64,000 nucleotides of DNA from Lactobacillus hominis DSM 23910 = CRBIP 24.179 (GTDB taxonomy: Bacteria > Bacillota > Bacilli > Lactobacillales > Lactobacillaceae), in assembly GCF_000296835.1 (NCBI RefSeq), contig NZ_CAKE01000025.1, positions 31,091 to 95,090 of the forward strand, read 5' to 3'. The notes below the pieces were generated by a model that saw only the letters and a list, made by a program, of their open reading frames with translations, was not told the origin of the DNA and made no database searches. Both the position numbers and the translations under genes were made by a program. Positions 1-8,817 of this stretch are shown here, piece after piece. Within the stretch, counting starts at the first letter, position 1. Each line of letters begins with the position of its first letter.

Positions 1-1
1 T

Positions 2-103
2 GATAACAAGAAAACTTCTCATAGTTTTGAAATCCCATCATATGTTAAAGAAAACTCAGAGAAAATTTCAAAAAATGAATTAGAAATCTTACAAAATATC
101 TAG
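2..103 (+). CDS. 3' end of an unidentified protein (partial)
   Basis: An open frame enters from the left edge and stops at TAG 101-103. The visible 33 residues are mostly charged or polar (it ends KNELEILQNI) and resemble a hydrophilic C-terminal tail. A bidirectional terminator follows about 55 bases downstream, which supports a real gene end. No family can be assigned from this piece. Confidence 0.5.
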   Translation, partial: DNKKTSHSFEIPSYVKENSEKISKNELEILQNI

Positions 104-159
104 CTTATTGACTTTAACTAAAAAAGAACTAAGATAATACTGTCAACAGATACATAAGA

Positions 160-194
160 AAAGAGAACCAATTATTTCGATTGGTTCTCTTTTT
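160..194. terminator. bidirectional rho-independent terminator
   Basis: A 13-bp stem (160-172 with 180-192, core AGAACCAAT/ATTGGTTCT) and a 7-base loop have A-rich and T-rich flanks. It can end both the plus-strand gene entering from the left and the convergent LCP gene. Confidence 0.85.
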
Positions 195-207
195 GCCTTT
201 CATTAAA

Positions 208-1356
208 TTAATTAGTTCCATCCCAGGCAATAGTGTCAGAATGCTGTGAATAAATTACGTAATTTTCAAAAGCAGTTGGATCACTCCACTTCAGCCCTTT
301 TTGTAAGCTATTTTGACGTGTCTCTTCGTTTTTCAGCTTTTGCTTAGGTAATCCTAGGCTGCTTCTAATAAGATCAGACACACGCTGTAATTCTTTAGTT
401 GACGCTACTTGTAAAGAAGCTCCGCCAATCCAGGCATCGTGGCCATGAATATAACCGCTTTGCATGTTAGATGCGCAGCCTCGATAATTCATTGCAATCG
501 TCATCATATCATTGAAAGTTAAATTAGTTTTTACGTATTTAGCTAAAACATTCAAAATCTTGCGATAATTATTTACCGAGTTAAGTGACATCCCCTCATG
601 CACTATTTGCGTGATAATTTGTCGCTGACGCATTTGACGTCCATAATCGCCTTTAGGGTCTTCTTTTCTCATTCGGGAATAATCTAAAGCTTGTTTACCA
701 TTTAAATGCATCTTACCTTTTTTAAACTTGGTATTGTAAGTAAAACTAAATGGCACGTTAACATCTACGCCACCTAATGCATCAACCATACTTTCTAAAG
801 CTTGCATATTAACTTCCATATAATAATCAATTGGTGCATTTACTAAATGAGAGACCGTTTTTTGAGCAGCTTTACTACCTCCAACTTGATAAGCAGAGTT
901 AACGCGGAACATATAATATTTTCCTTGATCGCCTAAAACATCAACTAACAGATCTCGCGGAATAGACGTCATCGTAGCCTGCTTTTTTTGGGGATTCATT
1001 GTCACTAAAATCATAGTATCAGAATTACCGCGATCATGCCGACCTTCAATTCCCTGATCTACTCCTAAAATCAAAATTGAGACAGGCTTATTTTGCGCAA
1101 TCGCAGCTGACGTTTTTCCGGAGCCATGGTAAGCTTGACGCGCAGTAGTCATAGCTGCAAAATAAATTCTTCCAAAATAGGCTAAGCCAATTCCCACCAT
1201 AAACACGGCAACTAAACCGATAATTTTTCCAATTAGGTGCTTTTTGTTGCTTTTATTTTTTTCTGCCGCAAACACACGGTTATGTGACAGTTTTTTTATC
1301 GTATCGTCTTGAGTTTGGCGATAATTTTCCCGAGTATTAGGATTTTTTGGATCCAT
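208..1356 (-). CDS. LytR-CpsA-Psr (LCP) family cell-wall glycopolymer transferase
   Basis: LCP proteins attach teichoic acids or polysaccharides from undecaprenyl-phosphate carriers to peptidoglycan at the outer membrane face. This 382-residue protein has a basic cytoplasmic N-terminus, one membrane helix at about residues 42-62, and an extracellular LCP domain from about residue 90. Visible landmarks are ILILGVDQG (95-103), the acidic-basic patch around RGNSDTMI, and SIPRD (131-135), which holds the conserved arginine-aspartate pair for pyrophosphate/Mg binding. The ATG is preceded by GAAGGAAAG. It stands alone between a terminator and the divergent pepF gene. Older annotations call such proteins transcriptional regulators; the sequence gives no support for DNA binding. 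Confidence 0.9.
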   Translation of the reverse strand: MDPKNPNTRENYRQTQDDTIKKLSHNRVFAAEKNKSNKKHLIGKIIGLVAVFMVGIGLAYFGRIYFAAMTTARQAYHGSGKTSAAIAQNKPVSILILGVDQGIEGRHDRGNSDTMILVTMNPQKKQATMTSIPRDLLVDVLGDQGKYYMFRVNSAYQVGGSKAAQKTVSHLVNAPIDYYMEVNMQALESMVDALGGVDVNVPFSFTYNTKFKKGKMHLNGKQALDYSRMRKEDPKGDYGRQMRQRQIITQIVHEGMSLNSVNNYRKILNVLAKYVKTNLTFNDMMTIAMNYRGCASNMQSGYIHGHDAWIGGASLQVASTKELQRVSDLIRSSLGLPKQKLKNEETRQNSLQKGLKWSDPTAFENYVIYSQHSDTIAWDGTN

Positions 1357-1451
1357 CTTAACTTTCCTTCTTCTTTTCTTCTAACACCTAATTTAAACAT
1401 ATTTTTGCCGACAATTTTTACTTGTTTTTAATTATTAAAAAAGTTTTACTT

Positions 1452-1479
1452 TTTCGCAAGCGAAATAATGTTCTATAAT
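1452..1479 (+). promoter_or_regulatory. pepF promoter with a palindrome in the spacer
   Basis: A TATAAT hexamer at 1474-1479 lies about 40 bases before the pepF ATG. Just upstream, TTTCGC-AA-GCGAAA (1452-1465) is a 14-base inverted repeat covering the expected -35/spacer region, so it may be a repressor operator. No good -35 hexamer is seen. Confidence 0.5.
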
Positions 1480-1519
1480 TAATCCTAATTACTGCTTAAC
1501 TAAGAAAGAAGGAAGATTT

Positions 1520-3319
1520 ATGGCTTTACCAAAACGAAGTGAAGTAAGCGAAGATTTAAAGTGGGATCTTAGTCGCGTTTTTAAAGATGACGCTGCTTGG
1601 GAGAAAGAATACGACAATGTCGCAAATGATATCCAAGATCTTGCTAATTTTAAAGGAAAACTTTCTAAATCAGGAAAAGATCTCTATGAGGCAATTAGTG
1701 CCATGCTTGAAGTCGGTCGTAGATTAGACAAGGTGTATACTTATGCCACTATGTCTAGCGACGTAGACACAAGCGATAGCCATTATTTAGGCTACAGCGC
1801 TAAAGTTCAAGCTTTAGCTGGTCAATTCGGCGCTGCTATCTCATTTGTTGATCCAGAGATCTTAAGTATTTCCCCAGAAAAGCTAGCTAAGTTTATTGAA
1901 GACGAACCTCGTCTTAACGAATATAAACACCGCCTAGAAATGGTTACGCGCAAGCGCCCACACACTTTGTCAGCTGACCAAGAAAAATTAGTTGCTGACG
2001 CAAGCGATGCTTTAGGTTCTTCATCTAACACCTTCAACGTTTTAACTAACTCAGACATGGAATATGGCTTTACTCAAGACGAAAACGGCGAAATGGTGCA
2101 ATTATCTGACGGACTGTATTCTTTATTAATTCAATCTCAAGATAGAGATGTTAGAAAAAACGCCTTCCAGACAATGTATGATGCTTACGGACAATTTGAA
2201 AATTCGCTTGCTTCTACCTTATCTGGCGTCACTAAAGCTCATAACTATAATGCTAAAGTTCATAAATATGATTCAGCTCGTCAAGCTGCTTTAGATGAAA
2301 ATGGTGTCCCTACAACTGTTTATGACACTTTAATTAAAGAAGTTAATGCGCATCTAGATTTGCTTCATCGCTATGTTGCTTTGCGTAAAAAGATCTTAGG
2401 TCTTAAAGACCTACAAATGTACGACATGTACGTGCCTTTAACTGGCAAGCCTTCTTTAACTTATACTTTTGAAGAAGCTAAAAAAGAAGGTAAAAAAGCT
2501 TTAGCTCCTTTGGGTAAGGACTACCTAAAACATGTTGATTACATCTTTAATAACCGCGTCATCGACGTCGCTGAATCGCAAAATAAGGTTACTGGTGCAT
2601 ATTCTGGTGGCTCTTACGATACCGATCCTTATGAACTGTTAAACTGGGAAGATAATGTTGATTCGCTTTATACTTTAGTTCACGAAACAGGTCACTCAGT
2701 GCATTCATGGTACACTAGAAATACACAGCCTTACGTATACGGCGATTATCCAATTTTTGTGGCTGAAATTGCTTCAACAACTAACGAAAATATTTTAACT
2801 GAATACTTCTTAGATCATATTCAAGATCCAAAAACTCGTGCTTTTGTCTTAAATTACTATCTTGATTCATTTAAGGGTACTTTATATCGCCAAACTCAAT
2901 TTGCTGAATTTGAACAATTTATCCACGAAGCTGACGCAAAAGGACAACCTTTAACAGCTGATGTTTTAGACAAGTTTTATGGTGATTTAAACCAGCGTTA
3001 CTACGGAGATAGTGTTGAACCCGGTGGCGATATTGCTAAAGAATGGTCCAGAATACCTCACTTTTACTATGACTTTTATGTTTATCAATACGCTACTGGC
3101 TTTGCCGCTGCTACTGCTTTGGCTAACAATGTGGTTCATGGTACCGACAAACAAAGAGAAGCTTACATTGGCTTTTTGAAGTCTGGATCTAGTGATTATC
3201 CGACTGAGATCATGAAAAAAGCTGGCGTAGACATGACTAAGCCAGACTATTTAGAAGAAGCCTTTAAGACATTTGAAAAGCGTCTCAACGAATTTGAAGG
3301 CCTTATCGATCAACTTTAA
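1520..3319 (+). CDS. pepF: oligoendopeptidase F (M3B zinc metallopeptidase)
   Basis: PepF cleaves medium-sized oligopeptides in the cytoplasm and supports casein-peptide use and peptide turnover. The 599-residue length is normal for the family. The zinc motif HETGH lies at residues 388-392, within LYTLVHETGHSVHSW, with the third ligand expected in the following EIAST(T)NE segment. The N-terminal half is the usual helical PepF domain. There is no signal peptide. The start follows GAAGGAAGA. The gene is monocistronic, with its own promoter and a strong terminator. Confidence 0.95.
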   Translation: MALPKRSEVSEDLKWDLSRVFKDDAAWEKEYDNVANDIQDLANFKGKLSKSGKDLYEAISAMLEVGRRLDKVYTYATMSSDVDTSDSHYLGYSAKVQALAGQFGAAISFVDPEILSISPEKLAKFIEDEPRLNEYKHRLEMVTRKRPHTLSADQEKLVADASDALGSSSNTFNVLTNSDMEYGFTQDENGEMVQLSDGLYSLLIQSQDRDVRKNAFQTMYDAYGQFENSLASTLSGVTKAHNYNAKVHKYDSARQAALDENGVPTTVYDTLIKEVNAHLDLLHRYVALRKKILGLKDLQMYDMYVPLTGKPSLTYTFEEAKKEGKKALAPLGKDYLKHVDYIFNNRVIDVAESQNKVTGAYSGGSYDTDPYELLNWEDNVDSLYTLVHETGHSVHSWYTRNTQPYVYGDYPIFVAEIASTTNENILTEYFLDHIQDPKTRAFVLNYYLDSFKGTLYRQTQFAEFEQFIHEADAKGQPLTADVLDKFYGDLNQRYYGDSVEPGGDIAKEWSRIPHFYYDFYVYQYATGFAAATALANNVVHGTDKQREAYIGFLKSGSSDYPTEIMKKAGVDMTKPDYLEEAFKTFEKRLNEFEGLIDQL

Positions 3320-3330
3320 ATTAAAACGCA

Positions 3331-3370
3331 AAAAAAACAGGCTTTCCAATTTAACGGAAATCCTGTTTTT
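3331..3370. terminator. bidirectional terminator between pepF and the metal ABC operon
   Basis: The stem AACAGG-CTTTCC / GGAAA-TCCTGTT is bounded by A-runs on the left and T-runs on the right. It sits exactly between the convergent stop codons of pepF and the ABC permease. Confidence 0.85.
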
Positions 3371-4162
3371 TTAACTTCTAAACATTTGAACAAAATATGT
3401 GCCTAAGTAAATAAATACTTCAATAATTGCAATAAAGAACGTTACTGGCCAATTAGTTAAAAATCCTAAATAAAGACCAGCCCATACCCCAATTAAAGCA
3501 ATTCCAATCGACCATAAAATCATTGATCCGATGCTGCGTCCTAAATAACGCGCGCTTGAAGCCGGCAGTGTCAATAAAATAAAGACTAATAATGAACCAA
3601 CTATTTGCGAACCAATCGAAACTGACATCGCTAAGGCGATTAAGAATACAACGCCAACGGCACCTGCTTTTACGCCATGAGCCATGGCTCCAATATGGTC
3701 AAACGAATCAAAGTTCAGCGGCTTTTGCACGCAAAAGATAAGCAAAAGCACAATCACTGACAAAATAACTAATTGCACTACCCCAGACCGATCTACGCCG
3801 ATAATACTACCAAATAAAATATTAGTAGCGTAGCGACTATTGGAATTAGAAATAGCTAAAAACAAAACTCCCAACCCAATAAATAAGGCTGAAATAGCGC
3901 TGATTGAACTTTCTTTTTGATCGCTGTGCATGGTTAATTCACCAACACCAATTGAACCAAGCAAGGTAAATAAAAGCATCCCCCATAAAGGTGCGATTCC
4001 CATAAATACAGCAAAAGCGGCTCCGGCAAAGCCAATTTCAGATAAGGTGTGGGCTAAAAAACTAAAGTTTCGTGCAACAACATAAACTCCGACAACTCCA
4101 CAAGTGATTGCAATAAAAGTACTTGCTAAGAAGGCATAACGCATAAAATCAAATTGAAACAT
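3371..4162 (-). CDS. metal ABC transporter permease (ABC-3 family, ZnuB-like)
   Basis: This is the membrane subunit of a Zn2+/Mn2+ importer. It has 263 residues with about seven or eight hydrophobic helices, starting MFQFDFMRYAFLAST, a typical opening for this family. The start codon overlaps the stop of the ATPase gene by one base (TAATG), indicating translational coupling. It is the third gene of a solute-binding protein-ATPase-permease operon and is followed by the terminator shared with pepF. Sequence alone does not separate zinc from manganese. Confidence 0.92.
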   Translation of the reverse strand: MFQFDFMRYAFLASTFIAITCGVVGVYVVARNFSFLAHTLSEIGFAGAAFAVFMGIAPLWGMLLFTLLGSIGVGELTMHSDQKESSISAISALFIGLGVLFLAISNSNSRYATNILFGSIIGVDRSGVVQLVILSVIVLLLIFCVQKPLNFDSFDHIGAMAHGVKAGAVGVVFLIALAMSVSIGSQIVGSLLVFILLTLPASSARYLGRSIGSMILWSIGIALIGVWAGLYLGFLTNWPVTFFIAIIEVFIYLGTYFVQMFRS

Positions 4163-4815
4163 TATTCGTAATCCTCCTCAAAATCGCTCATTTTTCCTTG
4201 CTGAATGCTTTCATGATCTAAATAAAGATAAGTATTCATATACTTTTTAGCTAAAGCAACGTCATGAGTCACAAACAAGACAGTCATTTCATGCTTTTTA
4301 TTCAAATGATCAATCAAGTTCATTAACTCTTCTTTAGCTACCGGATCCAAGCTGGCAGTTGCTTCATCCAAAATAATCATATTCGGATGATCTAACAACG
4401 CTTGAGCTAAATAAGCACGTTGTTTTTGACCACCTGAAGCTTTACCCATTCGCGTATCTTGAATTGCTGTTAGATGCGTTTCCTGTAATTCATGTTCGAT
4501 TTGTTTTTTGACTTCTTTAGTTTTAAAAAGTGGGGCATTTAAGCCAATAAATGCCTTAATAGACAAAGGATAATCCTTATCTATATTTCTAAATTGCGGT
4601 ACATAGCCTAACTTAACATTATCTGAAAATTCATAATTTCCAGCAGTCGGATCAAGCAAATTCATCAAAATATTGATTAAAGTGGTTTTTCCAGCACCAT
4701 TAGGCCCTAAAAGAGCTGTCATTGATCCTTTTTTGAGACTAAAATTAATGTCTTTAAACACTACTTTAGAGTCAAATTTCATTGTTAAATTTTCGACCTT
4801 TAAAATATCATTCAA
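4162..4815 (-). CDS. metal ABC transporter ATP-binding protein (ZnuC-like)
   Basis: This 217-residue ATPase powers the zinc/manganese importer. It shows Walker A GPNGAGKTT near residue 38, a signature motif written ASGGQKQR, Walker B MIILDEATASLDP, and an H-loop in FVTHD. The length is short but complete for this subfamily. It lies 35 bases downstream of the solute-binding protein gene and is coupled to the permease by a one-base overlap. Confidence 0.93.
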   Translation of the reverse strand: MNDILKVENLTMKFDSKVVFKDINFSLKKGSMTALLGPNGAGKTTLINILMNLLDPTAGNYEFSDNVKLGYVPQFRNIDKDYPLSIKAFIGLNAPLFKTKEVKKQIEHELQETHLTAIQDTRMGKASGGQKQRAYLAQALLDHPNMIILDEATASLDPVAKEELMNLIDHLNKKHEMTVLFVTHDVALAKKYMNTYLYLDHESIQQGKMSDFEEDYE

Positions 4816-4850
4816 ACACTTTCGCCCCTCTTTCTAATATTTACATAGTA

Positions 4851-5732
4851 CTATTTTTTAGAAATTTCAGCTAATTTAGTGTAGTTTTCCTTCACCCAAG
4901 CTAAATAAGTCATATCAGTTGGAATAGTTTCTCTGACATTTAGAACAGGAATATCGTTTGCCTTGCACTTTTTAACTAAAGTATTAACAGTACTGCTGCT
5001 TGCCTGAGTATTATTTACAAAAAAGGCAATCTTACGATGATTAATTGCATTATTCATTTCGTTAATCATTTTTGGACTTGGATCAGTACCATTTTCAACA
5101 GCTTCTTCAAATCCCTTATCGCCAATCTTATATCCGGCTTCTTGCAAAGCATAATCAAAAACTGGTTCACTTACATAAACTGGCTTACTATTCTTGCCGT
5201 CGATTGAAGTTGCTAATTTCTTGATCTTATTAACTTTTGCTAAATACTTTTCCCCATTTTCTTGGAAGTACTTAGCATGCTTTTTATCTAATTTAGACAA
5301 CTTCTTAACTAGGTAATCGACATACTTTTGTGGCATATCTAAGTCGTACCAAATATGAGGATTATCGCCTTTTTTAAGTCCCATTAAGTCATTGCCAACC
5401 ATAACAACTTTTTTACCAGAAGACTTAGCTAAATTATTCATCCAGCTATCATAGCCTAAACCGTTGGCCACAACGATATTAGCTGAGCTGACAACTTTTG
5501 CATCAGCTGTAGTTGGTTCAAAATCATGTGGATCAACTGAGCTTTTCTTAATAATGGCATCAGCTTGACCATATTTACCTACAACATTTTTAGCAATATC
5601 GGCATATACATTAGTTGTAGTAACAATCTTAATTTTGCCATTACTATTATTATTTGACTTTGAGCAGGCGCTTAAAGTAAGAGCCGCCCCTAACATTAAT
5701 GCTATAAAAGCAATAAATTTTCTTAATTTCAT
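4851..5732 (-). CDS. metal-binding lipoprotein of a Zn/Mn ABC importer (ZnuA/AdcA-like)
   Basis: This is an extracellular receptor for divalent metal. Residues 1-23 form a lipoprotein signal peptide with the lipobox LSAC, so the protein should be diacylglyceryl-anchored at Cys23. Metal-ligand regions of cluster A-I proteins are visible: the histidine in DPHDFEPT, the histidine in NPHIWYD, and a C-terminal acidic ligand region. It lacks the long His-rich loop common in zinc-specific ZnuA, which leaves manganese possible. It is the first gene of the operon. No clear Zur or MntR palindrome was found in the 69 bases upstream. Confidence 0.9.
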   Translation of the reverse strand: MKLRKFIAFIALMLGAALTLSACSKSNNNSNGKIKIVTTTNVYADIAKNVVGKYGQADAIIKKSSVDPHDFEPTTADAKVVSSANIVVANGLGYDSWMNNLAKSSGKKVVMVGNDLMGLKKGDNPHIWYDLDMPQKYVDYLVKKLSKLDKKHAKYFQENGEKYLAKVNKIKKLATSIDGKNSKPVYVSEPVFDYALQEAGYKIGDKGFEEAVENGTDPSPKMINEMNNAINHRKIAFFVNNTQASSSTVNTLVKKCKANDIPVLNVRETIPTDMTYLAWVKENYTKLAEISKK

Positions 5733-5801
5733 AATTGTTAATTCCTTACTAAATATAAATTATTGATTTCTGAATTTTGAAATCTTACCAGAATAAACTA
5801 A

Positions 5802-6599
5802 TTATTTACTTATGTCAAGTAAGTGAATTATTTCTTTTTGCACGCTACTATCTTCACTTGAGCCGATTATTTGCTTAGCAGCTTTTTTGGCAACTGGTAA
5901 AGCGGTCGCAGTTACAAAACTTTGACCAGTAAATTTAAGCATTGCAACATCGTTTTCGCTATCGCCAAAACTAACCATGTCTTTGCTATTAATGCCTAAT
6001 TTTTGGCTTAAATATTTTAAGCCGACTGCCTTATTCATTCCAGGAGTAGACATATCGATAGAATCAAATCCTCCTGCTACGAATCCGACTTGTGGATATT
6101 TTTGTTTTAAATAAGCTAAAAATTCTGGCATTTCATCTGGCGGAACAATTAGGCTAACTTTAAAGACGCGATCATTAACTTCACCGTAGCTGTCAACTTG
6201 CTTAAGCTTTTTAAAGAAGCGTTGGTTGCTTTCAAAATGTTCTTTACCGTCTTTTTTTAGAACATAAGCGCTCGTCAAAGCAGCTACAATACTTGGATAA
6301 CCTGATTCTGCAGCTATTTTTAACAACAATTCATATAAATCCTGACTCAAATTATCTATCTTAAGCACTTGCCGACCTTGAGCAACTAAAGCTCCATTTT
6401 CAGCCACAAAATACATTTGTTCACTATATTCTTGTGGAAAACGTGCAAAAATATTTTCGTACTGATTACCACTCGCAATCACAAGCTTCACGTTATTTTG
6501 TTTCATTAAATCAAAATCTTTTTTAAATAAGTCCATATCATATGTCTTGTCAGCTTTCAGCCAAGTGCCATCCATATCCGTTGCAATTAGTTTAATCAT
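5802..6599 (-). CDS. HAD-superfamily Cof-type sugar-phosphate phosphatase
   Basis: Cytoplasmic Cof-type HAD hydrolases dephosphorylate sugar phosphates or flavin/pyridoxal phosphates. The 265-residue protein has motif I DMDGT (D8 and D10 as nucleophile and acid) and the C-terminal motif SFGDSENDVAML, with a C2B cap between. The start is placed at the second in-frame ATG because GGAG lies six bases before it; an ATG four codons earlier overlaps that ribosome site. The exact substrate cannot be read from sequence. Confidence 0.85.
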   Translation of the reverse strand: MIKLIATDMDGTWLKADKTYDMDLFKKDFDLMKQNNVKLVIASGNQYENIFARFPQEYSEQMYFVAENGALVAQGRQVLKIDNLSQDLYELLLKIAAESGYPSIVAALTSAYVLKKDGKEHFESNQRFFKKLKQVDSYGEVNDRVFKVSLIVPPDEMPEFLAYLKQKYPQVGFVAGGFDSIDMSTPGMNKAVGLKYLSQKLGINSKDMVSFGDSENDVAMLKFTGQSFVTATALPVAKKAAKQIIGSSEDSSVQKEIIHLLDISK

Positions 6600-6639
6600 T
6601 TGTTTCTCCATTTATTTACTAGTTATATTTTAACTATAC

Positions 6640-6671
6640 TAAAAAGCGCTACCAGAAAGTAGCGTTTTTTA
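6640..6671 (-). terminator. hairpin terminator downstream of the PfkB-type kinase region
   Basis: The arms AAAAAGCGCTAC and GTAGCGTTTTTT form a stem with one G-T wobble, and both flanks are AT-rich. It lies between the kinase stop and the HAD start and suits either direction. On the minus strand it would end the kinase transcript. Confidence 0.7.
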
Positions 6672-6694
6672 AATAATATGAATCTAAATAATTC

Positions 6695-7609
6695 TTATTG
6701 GATCTTTTGAACCTTAATTTGTGGCAGCAGCGTATCAATTTGACTCTTAACTGCAATACCTTCACTAAATGCTGTAGCGCCACCACAAGCAGCACCAACT
6801 TGCAAAGCCTTAACTGGATCTTGAGTTTGGTAATAAGTGCCAACAAAACCAGCAATCATTGAATCGCCAGCTCCCACAGAATTGACAGTAATTCCTCGAG
6901 CAGGATTTGCATAATAAACATGGTCATGAGTTAGCAAGTATGCTCCTTGATCAGCAAGTGAAATCAAGACATTTTGCGCACCCATTTCTTGAAGCTTTTT
7001 AGCAGCTTTCAAAATATCTTCTTTATTAACTAAATCAACATCAAATAATTCAGCTAATTCATGTTGGTTAGGCTTAATTACTAAAGGATGATACTTTAAG
7101 CTATCTAGTAAAGCTTGACCAGTAGTATCAATGGCAAATTCAGCGCCAGCTTCTTTAATTGTTGGCAATAATTGTTCATAAAAATCGCTTGGTAAACTTG
7201 GTGTTAAACTACCGCTCAAAACAACAATGTCGCCTTTATTCAAATCATCTAAGCGTGCTTTAAAAGCAGTTATTTCTTGTTGATCAATTTCAGGACCAGC
7301 TGCATTAATTTCAGTTTCTTTTTGAGCATGCACTTTAACATTAACGCGTGTATCGTCAGAAATTGTGACAAAGTCATTGACGATTTGCTTTACGTTTAAT
7401 TGGCGCACTAATTCTTTTCCCGTAAAGCCACCGACAAAGCCCCAGGCAGTATTATCAACATCTAATTGGTTTAAAATTTGCGAGACATTAATTCCCTTGC
7501 CGCCAGCTAAAAATTGACAATCATTCGAGCGATTTACTTTTCCAGCTTTTACTTTTTTTAATTGAATTACGTAATCAAGTGCTGGATTTACAGTAACAGT
7601 GTAAATCAT
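6695..7609 (-). CDS. PfkB-family 1-phosphofructokinase/tagatose-6-phosphate kinase
   Basis: This is a ribokinase-fold sugar kinase. The N-terminus MIYTVTVNPALDYV and the motif LAGGKGINVS are characteristic of FruK/LacC enzymes that phosphorylate fructose 1-phosphate or tagatose 6-phosphate. The C-terminal signature VGAGDSMIAGF carries the catalytic aspartate. ATG at 7609 is preferred over the adjacent GTG because GGAGG is seven bases upstream. It is not in a fruRKA or lac operon: neither a PTS gene nor a DeoR regulator is adjacent, so the substrate remains open. FruK-like activity is the best guess. Confidence 0.85.
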   Translation of the reverse strand: MIYTVTVNPALDYVIQLKKVKAGKVNRSNDCQFLAGGKGINVSQILNQLDVDNTAWGFVGGFTGKELVRQLNVKQIVNDFVTISDDTRVNVKVHAQKETEINAAGPEIDQQEITAFKARLDDLNKGDIVVLSGSLTPSLPSDFYEQLLPTIKEAGAEFAIDTTGQALLDSLKYHPLVIKPNQHELAELFDVDLVNKEDILKAAKKLQEMGAQNVLISLADQGAYLLTHDHVYYANPARGITVNSVGAGDSMIAGFVGTYYQTQDPVKALQVGAACGGATAFSEGIAVKSQIDTLLPQIKVQKIQ

Positions 7610-7702
7610 CACAAAGCCTCCTTAACTTGAATTAAGTTTAATTCATCTTTTAATTTCTTTCTTCCATCTAGATACTATCATAATTGTTTTTAAGTCAAAA
7701 TA

Positions 7703-7736
7703 AAATACTACTTTCAATGCATCGAAAGTAGTATTT
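7703..7736 (-). terminator. terminator of the XRE/DUF3278 operon
   Basis: A 13-bp perfect stem (AATACTACTTTC core, 7703-7715 with 7724-7736) and 8-base loop lie directly after the stop of the DUF3278 gene. Confidence 0.8.
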
Positions 7737-7743
7737 CTTAGGG

Positions 7744-8256
7744 TTATTTATTATCTTTAACCACTTTAATGCGGTTAGCAAACATGAATCCTGCAAAAAA
7801 ACCAAAGACAACAGTTCCGAGAACAAAAATAATCAATGAATCCCAAGAAATTAATGGAAGGTCATTTGTTAGGGCTAAAAAGATGGTTTCAAAAATTCCA
7901 AATAATAAGCCACTGATCCACCCTCTAAGATGCGCGTGCTTTTTAGCTTGAGCATAGTCGTTTTCTTCGACTTCGTTTGAATCTAATTGATATTTTTTAA
8001 TTTGGTGCATTGCATAAAAACTAAAAGTCATAAAGGTAATAAACCAACCAATCGTTACTGTCCAAAATGCAACTTCGGCATTAACCAGCGAATTAAGAAT
8101 TAAACCTAGTAAAACTAAAAAGTCCATCGGAATCCATGTTAAGAAGAACAAGTTATTACCAATACGCTCCATTTGCTGGCGCTTATATTCATCAAGCGGC
8201 CCTTCAATTCCATACCAAAACTTCATGTATCTGACCATTAAACTATTCTTTTCCAT
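7744..8256 (-). CDS. DUF3278-like membrane protein
   Basis: A roughly 170-residue protein with an N-terminal charged block (FWYGIEGPLDEYKRQQMERIGNN) followed by four hydrophobic segments. This matches the DUF3278 proteins that commonly sit behind a small Cro/CI regulator in lactobacilli; their function is unknown. The start is taken as the ATG (MEKNSL) 12 bases inside the longer GTG-started frame, because family members begin this way; the ribosome site GGTGAGG is close to it. The gene overlaps the end of the XRE gene by about 14 bases, so the two are co-translated. Confidence 0.75.
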   Translation of the reverse strand: MEKNSLMVRYMKFWYGIEGPLDEYKRQQMERIGNNLFFLTWIPMDFLVLLGLILNSLVNAEVAFWTVTIGWFITFMTFSFYAMHQIKKYQLDSNEVEENDYAQAKKHAHLRGWISGLLFGIFETIFLALTNDLPLISWDSLIIFVLGTVVFGFFAGFMFANRIKVVKDNK

Positions 8257-8449
8257 GATCCTCACCATCCCAAAACAAAGAATTTAAATCAGTATCTAAC
8301 ATATGCGCTAAATGCAAACATAAATCCAAAGAAGGATTATATTTGTCATTTTCAATCAAATTTATTGTTTGACGTGCAACTCCAATCTCTTTGGCTAGAG
8401 CCATCTGTGACAAGCCTTTTTGTTTGCGATACTCTTTTACGTGATTCAA
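8243..8449 (-). CDS. small XRE-family (Cro/CI) transcriptional regulator
   Basis: A 68-residue, single-domain HTH_3 regulator of the YozG/YvaO size class. The helix-turn-helix spans about residues 15-40 (MALAKEIGVARQTINLIEN). It is the second gene of a three-gene operon: small membrane protein, XRE, DUF3278. The operon promoter carries two similar 18-bp palindromes, the likely autoregulatory operators of this protein. Confidence 0.9.
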   Translation of the reverse strand: MNHVKEYRKQKGLSQMALAKEIGVARQTINLIENDKYNPSLDLCLHLAHMLDTDLNSLFWDGEDHGKE

Positions 8450-8481
8450 AGTAATTCACCTAGTTCACATTTTTTTACATG

Positions 8482-8685
8482 TTAATCAATAATTTTTTCT
8501 TCTTGCGAATCTTTCTTATCTTCCTTAATGCGCCCGCAAGTAATCACTAAAAGAATCAGGGCTAATAAATATAAACCAGTTTTATAATCTAGCAAGCTAT
8601 TCATCGCTAATTGAACAGACAAGCCACTTGCAGTCAAAATTATTAGCACGTAAATAAGCAGTTTTTTTATTATTGAAATTTTCAT
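8482..8685 (-). CDS. small membrane protein, first gene of the XRE operon
   Basis: A 67-residue protein with two hydrophobic helices (about residues 5-25 and 35-53) and a charged C-terminus (KEDKKDSQEEKIID). The start is placed at the inner ATG, five bases after GGAGG; a longer frame to 8772 would run through the promoter and operators and is not credible. The family is unknown. Its position suggests that it acts with the DUF3278 membrane protein. Confidence 0.7.
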   Translation of the reverse strand: MKISIIKKLLIYVLIILTASGLSVQLAMNSLLDYKTGLYLLALILLVITCGRIKEDKKDSQEEKIID

Positions 8686-8698
8686 CATTTCCTCCATA

Positions 8699-8771
8699 TG
8701 TCCAATATATGTGACATTCTTTATGTAATATATAATAGACTTTTCTGCATAAATGTCAACTATATATGACA
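8699..8771 (-). promoter_or_regulatory. XRE operon promoter with two 18-bp palindromic operators
   Basis: Palindrome 1 (8699-8716) reads TGTCCAATATATGTGACA and palindrome 2 (8754-8771) reads TGTCAACTATATATGACA; both are TGTC-N10-GACA with an AT-rich centre. The outer half of palindrome 2 supplies a perfect minus-strand -35 (TTGACA, 8759-8754). A TATTAT -10 lies 16 bases further on (8737-8732), and palindrome 1 lies between the -10 and the ribosome site. A repressor bound at both would block initiation, which fits XRE autorepression. Confidence 0.75.
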
Positions 8772-8784
8772 AAAAAAGTATAAA

Positions 8785-8817
8785 AAAATAAAGCGTCCTA
8801 TTTGGACGCTTTATTTT
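8785..8817 (-). terminator. terminator of the GH31 gene
   Basis: A 14-bp perfect stem (AAAATAAAGCGTCC with its complement), five-base loop and minus-strand T-run overlap the GH31 stop codon. Confidence 0.85.

Noticed and set aside
8686..8772. 29-codon N-terminal extension of the small membrane protein
   Set aside because: It would cover the -35, -10 and both operators; the inner ATG has GGAGG at five bases.
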